DNA of 64,000 bases from Eretmocerus hayati (taxonomy: Eukaryota; Arthropoda; Insecta; Hymenoptera; Aphelinidae): contig CM056742.1 of the NCBI GenBank assembly GCA_029851415.1, positions 115,446,246-115,510,245 of the forward strand. The letters run 5' to 3'. Made by a program: the position numbers and the translations under genes. The notes below the pieces were generated by a model. That model saw only the letters and a list, made by a program, of their open reading frames with translations, searched no databases and was not told where the DNA came from. This document shows, in pieces, positions 56,103-64,000 of this stretch (the stretch's first letter is position 1; every line of letters starts with the position of its first letter).

Positions 56103-58528
56103 CATATCATCCTCACAATAATAAGGAGACTTTATCATTATGGAGAGGAGAGGATTCCTACTTCTCACCTCGCCTCTCTCTTCATCTATGTCTCTCATGT
56201 AATACATTTATTACCATCCAGAGAACGCGAGACTGCGGCGAGACTCACGGCGAGTTTGCCAAAATGGTATTTATTTAATGTGACCCATAGATTTTCTCCA
56301 CACGATCTCAATGTTGTGATGAAAAGTGAGTGTCACCGGTAATTTATTTTTCGTGATTGTGTTTGACGTGATATCGATTGCGATCGAGTATATTTTACAG
56401 CCCTGAAGGAGGCTATACAAAAATAGCAGAAACGTCGACAGATTATTGCCAAATAAAGAATGATCGCAATGATCAAGAGAAGAGTTTTCATTATTCATGA
56501 ACATTACGGAGAGGCAACCCGGTTCATGAGCACCTAAACACCTGGAAAGATTTGAAAAACATTAAAGTCTCCATCCTAATTTTTTCATGCTTAATTGTAT
56601 GATTTTCTTGACAGGTCTGTAAAACTTTTCAAAGATCATTTCGAAACAGGAAAAAGAATATACCTTCTTAGACTCCTCGGATTTCTTAAACATTGTTACA
56701 ACATTAAAAAACGCCCTCGTGAATGACAATAGAAATTTGTGTCGTAGTTCTGAATTATACATAAATGCCTACTTCAAGTCTCAATTGTGAAGTTTACCAT
56801 TTCAAGATCTATGGAATTGAGGAACTGAAAATTTTGTGGAGTATTTCAATGATTTGATAGTCTCAGAGTAAACCAGCCAATTGAATTCGACTACAAAGTT
56901 CAAGCAACGATAATATTAAGCCATCCTTCAAAATTTGAAAATTCCAATTTCAAAAATTTCTAAATTTTTTCGCGTGATTTCTCTAATAACCCTATAAGAA
57001 CGTGTTTCTAAAACTAAAAAGAGGGAAGAATCGCAGAATTAGGAATTTGAAAAATATTTGGTTTTCATTTCTTTATCCCTCGTGATCTCATATTGAGCCT
57101 CTCATTAGTTTTTTGCCGACAGAGATTTTTCAGGATTATCACATTTTTTCAAATCGTCATAAGAAAATGACCACAAATTTATGGAGCTTGTGTAATACAT
57201 TCGACACTGAGAGAGTTACATACATGAACGATGTTACTCCTTTGTCTCGAGATCTAACTCGCATAGTTCAAAAGACATACAATACTCGTTAAAATTAATG
57301 GATTGTGATGGTATCAGTATAATAATCGATGATATATTTGAAACGCTTTGTCGTACGAGAATTTGGAGAAACCCGTTTCGAAGATTATGAAAAAACCTAA
57401 TTGATTCATGTGGCAGGAGAATTTCTGAAAATGTTTTCGAAAAATGAAGGGCGTGAGCAATCTTCAATTAATTTCAATTTTTTCATCGAACACGTTTGCG
57501 AGGAGAGTCTTGGACAAGAGCTTCGTGCAATAGCACCGTTAAAGAGAGTCCAGTCTACCTGTAGGAAATCCATAAGAGAAAAATTTATAAAATATATACA
57601 GACTCAAATTAGTGATTTGGAGAGAGGAGATCGAGTACATTAATATTCCGAAGAGTGTGGTGCACAGAATTTTTCGCGGATTCGTTTTTATTCGGTGTCA
57701 AAGGTCAAAAGAGTGCGTTTTATGCGATTATTTTCGGAGCTGAAAAGGTTCTGAATAGAAAATCTAGGAATCGCACAAAAACAAAGAGTTTAAGCCCAAG
57801 TACGTTTATTTAAGTTGAATGGAGAGTCCTAGGAATCGATATGAAAGATCGACATCGGATCGCGGGAGAGGAGGAAGCGCAGGTAAACCAACAACGCCCC
57901 GCTGTCTCCCCTCAATGCTATCCATTTGGACCAATTTTTGAGACTCCAAAGATTGTTTCGATTTACAAAGACTTGCTACCTTGGACCATCTACTCACATA
58001 CTTGGAGCACACTAAAATTATCAGTGTTCCTAAGTAAGCAGTAGTATTAACTCTTACCGGTCACAAATCCAATGACATTGTCAGTGTCAATTCAATGGAC
58101 GCTGTAAAAGTGCTGAAGGTATCTTGAATTACCCAAGTGCCAATGATAGGCGAATGAGAAACGTTCAATAGACTCCTTACAGGGATGAATCATTTTTTTC
58201 CAAGTCTGGAGACAAATGTGCCATGATTCTCGTTTTATACATTCTTCAATTTCGTCTACTTGCACCATAAATGATTCATTTGAATTTTATTTCACAGATC
58301 CCATCTACAATTAATGTTGTGCAATGAATTACGAATGAATATTTTAAATAGCTTGATTTTTCGTTCTCGCGAAATTTTTGTTTTGCCAAATTTCATAATT
58401 TTGAGTCTCGAAAATCAGCAGAACTAATAAGTTGCTCGCGTTGTTCATTTTTTATTCTTCAACGTGCACCTTCGTCCAGACCATCAATTAAGTTTCTGCT
58501 GATTTCTGTTGATTTCTCAAAAGCAGGA
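56103..58528. other. Unassigned intergenic stretch
   Basis: About 2.4 kb of AT-rich sequence. Short frames only, none recognisable, no clear repeat ends. Confidence 0.4.
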
Positions 58529-59308
58529 TACCGTGCCCCGGGGTTACTTTAAACAGACGGGGTAACTTGAACACTCGAGGTACAAGTTTTGAATTCTCGA
58601 AATCAGCAAAGTAGGGATGCGCAAGGGTTCCAGCACTAATTTGCTTGATAGTGGCATGCGTGAACAACATTTTGCACCGACGTGGGGGTCCCTATCAGCT
58701 GTAATTGAGTTTACAACAAACTTTTTTGATGGCATGACTTCAGAAAGGAAAAAAATAGCTCCAAAAAATTGGTCTCGTTTGAGAACTTCCAGGGCGAATC
58801 AAAGTCAATGGCACTGGATTTTGGCGATCTGTATCGATATCTCAAAGAATCCATCGTTACACTGGTGTATCAACTGATTCAATTTTGTACTGTAAGAATT
58901 GGAAAACGCGTATTTTCCTTCCAAAACGGGATAACTTTGAAAAGTTTAGTGGGAAAATACATGCTTTTTCGAGGAATGGAGTAACTTTGAACACTCTAAA
59001 AAACCGTAGTCGCTCGGAAACCGGGGTACGTTTAAATCTTACAAATTAATTCTTGTCCTGATTTCGATAATTTTCACTTTTTGGATTTGTAGTTGAGATC
59101 AATTAATTTTCAAGGCGCTGTACTTGACTCTCTCAATTATTATACATCAAGCACTGGATGTTTGTTTGACTCGATTGGAAATTTGTAGAAGCGAATTTTT
59201 GGAATCAAATGTAGATTGTAATCGCAACACGACTCCTTGAAACTACTCACATTGTTTGAGCCTTCGTTCCAACCTCAGAAAACTCCGAATGAGATTGGGA
59301 TATTTTTA

Positions 59309-59600
59309 TTAAACGCTTTTATTTAACTTCACTTCGGCCTAGCGCTTTGTAACTATAACTAGTGGTGCATGATTTTAAGCATCCGGCCCACCGCCAACAG
59401 CCAATCATGATCATGAGCGGCATTTCAAATCAGCCAATCACAGCCATGAATTTATAAGTTCTGGGGAAATCTCAGGAATCCCCTCGGTCTTGTCAGCAGT
59501 CGCGAGTGACTTTACCGGCATAATTGCCAGATCTTCTAGGTTATATTTACGTCCAGTTGCGTCAGTGTCTGATGACTCTGATCTACTGGAGCTCGTTAAT
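59309..59600. mobile_element. Partial ACGCTTTTATT element
   Basis: Starts TTAAACGCTTTTATTTAACT and continues CACTTCGGCCTAGCG, like the reverse complement of the right end of the 26-kb copy. It runs into the next copy at 59601 without a visible end of its own. Confidence 0.5.
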
Positions 59601-59985
59601 AGACGCTTTTATTACGCTTCATCGAGCTCACATAGTTTTCTCTGGACTTGGCTCGTCTATTGTTCCACAAATTTTCGTACTTTTGAACACGTGTTCGTGC
59701 AGGCTCGGGGCTCGGGCGCGCGTGAGCCAGACTGTGAGCTAGGGAGGAAATGGGGAGATCGATATCGATGCGACTGATATGAAGTGAGCAGCGCTCATCA
59801 CCCGCCTCATTGGCGCCGAAATTCGAATACGAGATACGACACCCATAGATCATTCTTCTCCAAGCAGCGCGTACTCTGACATCGTACTTTTTTCCCAATG
59901 ATTTTTATCGTTCTACCAATTTCTATCTCCTTAATAACATGCCAAGGTTGACAAAGTTTCTTGGTATAGTTCATAAAAGCGTTTC
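59601..59985 (-). mobile_element. ACGCTTTTATT-ended MITE, third copy
   Basis: Ends GACGCTTTTATTACG and, at the right, CATAAAAGCGTTTC. The interior matches the reverse complement of 50522-50848 (TCATCGAGCTC, CTTGGCTCGTCT, AACACGTGTTCG, GATATCGAT). Non-coding. It lies inside the 58.5-kb TA-target element. Confidence 0.65.
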
Positions 59986-61424
59986 TTAGAAATTCTTTTT
60001 ACTCTTACTTATTCTGAATGTACACGTATTAGCAGATCAAGTTTTTATGTTATAGAGACGGACAGAGTGCATTACCATATTCGCCGTCAAGGGTTCTCAC
60101 GTTAAATTGTTCAAGTGTTCAAAGTTACCCCTCCATGGGAGTCTAACTTTAAACACTTTTCAATTGATGATAGCTTCTGGCTAGAACATTCAGTTAACTC
60201 TAACACCGCGCAATCGGAAGCTAAGACAATCAACTTTCAATTGACCCCAGATACATTGCTTGTATGATGTAAAACGTACAAGTTACAGAGAAATTACGAG
60301 AAAAATTTTGGTATGGAATCAGCTACCAGAGAAAATCCGTAATAATAATTATGGGGGTCAGTCCTCCAACTCCACCCTTTTTTTCATTCATCGCTTTTAT
60401 TCTACTTCCATGTCTCCCCACTCGACGCTCGGACCACCCATTTCTCACCCTACTCCGCGATTTTCGGCGTTTTTCTGAGAAAAATCTTGTACGGTTGCTT
60501 GTGTTGGTGACGAAACTTGTGTCCGTGTGAGCGATTAGGTAGGGTCTCTAACTCTCTATCCTCTCTAACGGTGAATCTGCGGTAATTGGCAGTACACCGC
60601 GATTCCCCGTGGTCGCCTCGCCCCCTGCCAAACTTGACGAAACCTGATGCATCGAGAGGTCAAGGAATAATGCACATATCATATCATGCATAAGCTTTCC
60701 TATGCGCGCGGTGGCATCAGAACGTTTCAAATCGTTTCGATCGCGGGTATTATAGCGCACCGAACTTTCTCGCGGTCAGTTGTCATAATGCGTACACAAA
60801 TTAGCGAATGCCCCTGCAACACTCCACGTTTTTTTTCTTCAACATTCCTAACGAAACATTCCTACTTGCTGTATTAGAAAGACTATCTCAGAGAGTAATT
60901 GTGTGGTTTTAGACATAATCAAAATGAAAACGATTCAAATCGAAGGAGAGATCGTATGCACAGAGTATTTTTGATCTATTGGTTTTTTCACACAATAATT
61001 TTAATATCAGTCAGAGCGATGTCTGAAACTCGTTTTTATCAATTTATTCTTCATTTGATGGAGGAACACTATAAGATTCAATCGACTGCGTTCCGAAATG
61101 TTGACGTAGAATCACGGTCTGGTCATATTTTCATTTTTTAAGATGTTTGCGCTGGATGCTGTGCAGCTGATGATACTGTCTGATATGTTTATCTTTAATG
61201 TTTTTAGTCTTTCGCGTCAGATGTTTACGAATGTGTATTAGTCGACGACTTTCAATTAATTGTTGATAATTGTTGTCCTTGACTTTTATTTTATTTCTTT
61301 CAAATTTTTCCCACTTTTTTATATAGATTGAAAGGAGGATATCCTCGAAAAGTTGCAACTCATATCGTGAAGAATTGTATTGCACATAACTACGACTACA
61401 CGGAACCATGTGTCCTTAGTCGAA

Positions 61425-61458
61425 TAAAACTCTACTCTACTCTACTCTAAAAAAAAAT
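61425..61458. repeat. TCTAC microsatellite and poly-A
   Basis: ACTCTACTCTACTCTACTCT followed by a run of A, typical of the 3' end of a retroposed sequence. No coding LINE domain is seen upstream with confidence. Confidence 0.6.
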
Positions 61459-61494
61459 TTCAAAAAGTGTTCAAAGTAACCCCGGTTCGCGGTA

Positions 61495-62435
61495 CATACA
61501 TATAAATTGCTAGGTAGTTTAGAAAGTCTGTTCTAGAAATACAGGTTTTCCTGGTTATATGAGTAGTTATGCGGAAACTTCGATATTTGGGGGGTTGATA
61601 ATGTGCCAGCACTAAATCTCACTTCCGAAGGTTCTAAGATGTATTTTTGGACTTTTTGAAACATATAAAGTATGAATAAACTCGCGCACGAATGTAAATT
61701 TTCCCACTTATCAGTACCATGCAAGGATAACATGGAGAGATGCGGTAGCGTCACACGGACCTGACATTTTGACAATTGATCTCACGGCCAAACGCTTTGA
61801 CTTACAGTCTTAAGGTTTAAAGGAGGTTCATTTGGCCACTAAATACTTTGTAAAAAATCGACTAGGAACTCCGGGCTCATGCGTTCAAGGGTCGCAAGTA
61901 GCGCACGGACCTGACATAAGAATTTGGCAAAACTAGATTTTGGTGGAAAAACTGCTCTGCGAAGTGGGAAATTAAATTTTCGATACTTTGGGGCATGGAA
62001 AAGTTGCCCCTGAGGATTTACTTTAAGAATGAATTGGTGCGGAAAAGCCTGGAACGAGACAAATTCACTTTTATCGAGGAAAACTGAGGGAGTAAAATTT
62101 TAAGTAAAATTGCGCTACAAAATGTATGTGCTCAGCGCACACACAAAAAGTGGCCTTTGGCCCTCATAGCAATGGGATTTGGTGCCTTATACCACGATAT
62201 TTGATGTATTATCTCGCCCGAATCCCGAACGGATTTTACTGCGGCGCCTCACGGTCACAAAAGTCGAAATAATGGAAAACCACCCGGCACGGACCTGACA
62301 TTTTGACCCCTTTTTCGATGATAATTTTTTTGGACAGTCCTGGATCAGAGAACTAATGATAGCAACAAAAAGAGCACGAAATAGTATTTATACGTCCATA
62401 CGTAGAAACAGCGTGTTTCTGCGTACAGACGTATA
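61495..62435. repeat. Region with iterated CACGGACCTGACAT motif
   Basis: CACGGACCTGACATTTTGAC or a close variant occurs near 61755, 61910 and 62285. It resembles the iterated subterminal boxes of other elements in this window, but no terminal repeats were identified. A long minus frame (62878-62345) overlaps its end and is not supported as a gene. Confidence 0.45.
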
Positions 62436-62562
62436 AAACTGCATACGCGTCTCGTGCGGAAACATTTTTCCTTCGGGAAAACCAAGCTGGACGGTGCCAT
62501 CGCCCACGTCCAGCTTGGTTTCCCGAAGAAAAAAGTGTTTCCAGCACTCGACGCGTAATGTA
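62436..62562. repeat. 127-bp hairpin
   Basis: Arms 62436-62493 and 62507-62562 pair, including TTCGGGAAA and ACCAAGCTGGACG with their complements, around a 13-nt loop. Confidence 0.7.
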
Positions 62563-62564
62563 CT

Positions 62565-62650
62565 ATTTTCGATTCGAGGGAGGGAAGTTTCACGCCCGAG
62601 TATTGAAATACGTTTTTCGATCGACTGGGCGTAAAGTAAACGAAAACTAC
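62565..62650. repeat. TTCGAT-family hairpin fragment
   Basis: TTTTCGATTCGAGGGAGGGA, then TTCACGCCCGAGTATTGAAA, then TTTTTCGATCGACTGGGCGT. It is a shortened relative of 49990-50212 and 23441-23945. Confidence 0.55.
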
Positions 62651-62879
62651 CGTTAGGGGGCGCTCGCGGGAACCTAGCCGTTCCGTCCGTCGGAACGTGG
62701 AGCAGACAGGCAGCAGACTGCAGTCGAAATTGAAATGATGAAATTGCATTGCGAAAAAGCCAATCTTGCAGTTTTTCAGTGCGCTTGATTTTTCTGATGT
62801 TTCATGTGTTTCAGTTTTTAGAATAAGGCCGATCTCGTCTTCATCGTTGCGCGACTCTGAATTCTCATCATTTCTCACA

Positions 62880-63188
62880 ATTGCACTTTTGATTCTGCAC
62901 CTGCCGACATAATCGAAGTTTTCTATAATCCGTAGTTTTAAGGAATTTCTTCAAATAATTTGACCAATTCATCGAATTTGATCAAATGTTTGATTTGATG
63001 AACCTGTTATCATCTGTCACAGTTCTCAGATTTATAAACTCACATAACTTCATGAAATTATTGGAATATGGGATCAAGATTGCTGCTTTGCTCAGGTGAA
63101 AGAGGATGAGGAAGCATGCATGGCACAGGTATAAAATAAAGCAGAAACTTGGAACTACAAATTCACCAAGCGAAGGGGAATTAGTTGA
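62880..63188. other. Short unassigned stretch
   Basis: About 300 bp of AT-rich sequence with no gene or repeat that I can support. Confidence 0.35.
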
Positions 63189-63189
63189 T

Positions 63190-63800
63190 CAGAAATTGGA
63201 AATTCAAATCTAGATTCTATATTGAACAAGTGATATTTATCTGAAGTGCCTCTGACTGTACTAGAATATGATCCGCAAGCCATAAAGTTCTGAAAGTTGT
63301 CAGAGCACGGCATTAGTTTGTTGTGACAAGTAAGCAGTGATTTGTATATCCATAGCGGTGGCAAAGGTAGTGCTGATGATGTAATTGGTGAATGCTTGAG
63401 TAATGATGGTAATGCCAATATGACTTTGGTGATGAAGATTAGAATGTGGTACTTATAGGGAATTGTTGGAAGATCAGCTATCTTGGAGAGATTTACAATT
63501 TTTAGGTTCACATCCTGATCTTCATCACAAAACTTATAGCGGCATTACCATCATCACCCAAGCACCACCAATTGAGGGATCTGAATCATTCATCACCATC
63601 ATCATCACCACCTTTGCCACCGCTTATATGGATATACAAAAAACAGTTTACATTGTCACATCAAAGTGATGCCTCGCTTTGACAATTTTCTAACATTTGG
63701 CTTGTGGATCACATTCTGGTGGAGTAAGAGGTACTTCAGACAAGTATCACCTGGTCAATAAAGCATCTGAATTTTAATCTTGAGTTCCTGAACGGCTGAT
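63190..63800. repeat. 610-bp diverged palindrome
   Basis: The left half (63190-63475) matches the reverse complement of the right half (63480-63800) with scattered differences; TTTGTATATCCAT, GCGGTGGCAAAGGT and TGATGATGGTAATGCC appear in both. Arms are more diverged than in the 6.5-kb hairpin, so it is older. Non-coding. Confidence 0.75.
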
Positions 63801-64000
63801 TTCGCATCATTTAGAGAATTTGCAGTTCCAAGCTATTGCCTATTATTCTGATGTGTCTGTGCCATGTATGCTCCCTCATTCTCTTTCGCTTCAGCGAAGC
63901 AGAAATCTTGGTCCCATCAAATCGAATACTTCCATCTAATTATTGGATATTCGACCCACAAATAATCGTATGCTCGTACTAAAAATCCTATCGGGGGTGA
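63801..64000. other. Window end, nothing recognised
   Basis: The last 200 bp contains no supported gene or repeat end. Confidence 0.35.

Larger units (their letters stand above)
58531..61492. mobile_element. TA-target transposon with GGGGTTACTTTGAACAC boxes (about 3 kb, composite)
   Basis: TA at 58529-58530 and 61493-61494 flanks ends CCGTGCCCCGGGGTTACTTT and, in reverse, CCGCGAACCGGGGTTACTTT. The box recurs in variants near 58557, 58925, 58985, 60105-60155 and 61467. The first 250 bp encode a fragment (MREQHFAPTW) shared with 50946-51874. The middle is occupied by at least two inserted ACGCTTTTATT elements and unassigned sequence, so it is a dead composite. A (TCTAC)n run with poly-A lies at 61425-61458. 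Confidence 0.7.

Noticed and set aside
62345..62878. 177-residue minus-strand frame
   Set aside because: It runs through two hairpins and a TTCGAT-family fragment, so the openness is a by-product of repeats.

Overview
This is eukaryotic, AT-rich, repeat-dense nuclear DNA, almost certainly from an insect. The evidence is two secreted repetitive structural-protein genes, GT-AG intron signals, TATA-box promoters, AATAAA signals, and many metazoan transposon families (a non-LTR retrotransposon, pogo/Tigger-like, Harbinger-like, piggyBac-like, TA-target and hairpin elements). I cannot fix the order; Hymenoptera is possible but not shown. No search could be run, so every family name rests on motifs read by eye.

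Only two host genes are well supported, both on the minus strand. Gene A (9348-16361) encodes a secreted protein of about 2337 residues: signal peptide, Cys-rich N-terminal part bounded by RQKR cleavage sites, Pro/Tyr/Gln-rich part, Asn/Gln/Ser-rich part, twelve units of about 64 residues (192 bp) and a non-repetitive C-terminus. Gene B is best read as two exons: exon 1 (52358-52776) carries a signal peptide and ends in a splice donor, and exon 2 (41067-43371) starts at an acceptor in the matching phase and encodes a long array of 8-residue Pro-Gln-Tyr repeats. Joined, they give about 907 residues. Both genes have a TATA box 42-49 nt before the ATG, so very short leaders, as in strongly induced structural genes (eggshell, silk, glue, cuticle). 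The tissue and function are unknown.

The rest is mostly transposon-derived. 0-3.6 kb: palindromic elements, one split by a TA-target element. 6.5-7.1 kb: a 595-bp near-perfect hairpin flanked by a 12-bp direct repeat, with a hammerhead-ribozyme-like motif in each arm. 16.5-21.4 kb: no recognised gene, but another hammerhead-like motif. 21.5-22.2 kb: a pogo/Tigger-like remnant. 22.3-27.2 kb: a giant inverted repeat whose two arms received different later insertions. 27.5-28.8 kb: second TA-target copy containing a nested MITE. 29.0-32.9 kb: a broken non-LTR retrotransposon interrupted by a Harbinger-like element. 35.5-38.3 kb: a three-stem inverted-repeat complex containing a third TA-target copy. 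43.4-52.4 kb: the proposed 9-kb intron of gene B, full of repeats. 53-64 kb: more TIR elements and hairpins.

The most useful property of the window is that palindromic or multi-copy sequences preserve the empty target site beside the filled one, so five insertions and their target-site duplications can be proved from this sequence alone.
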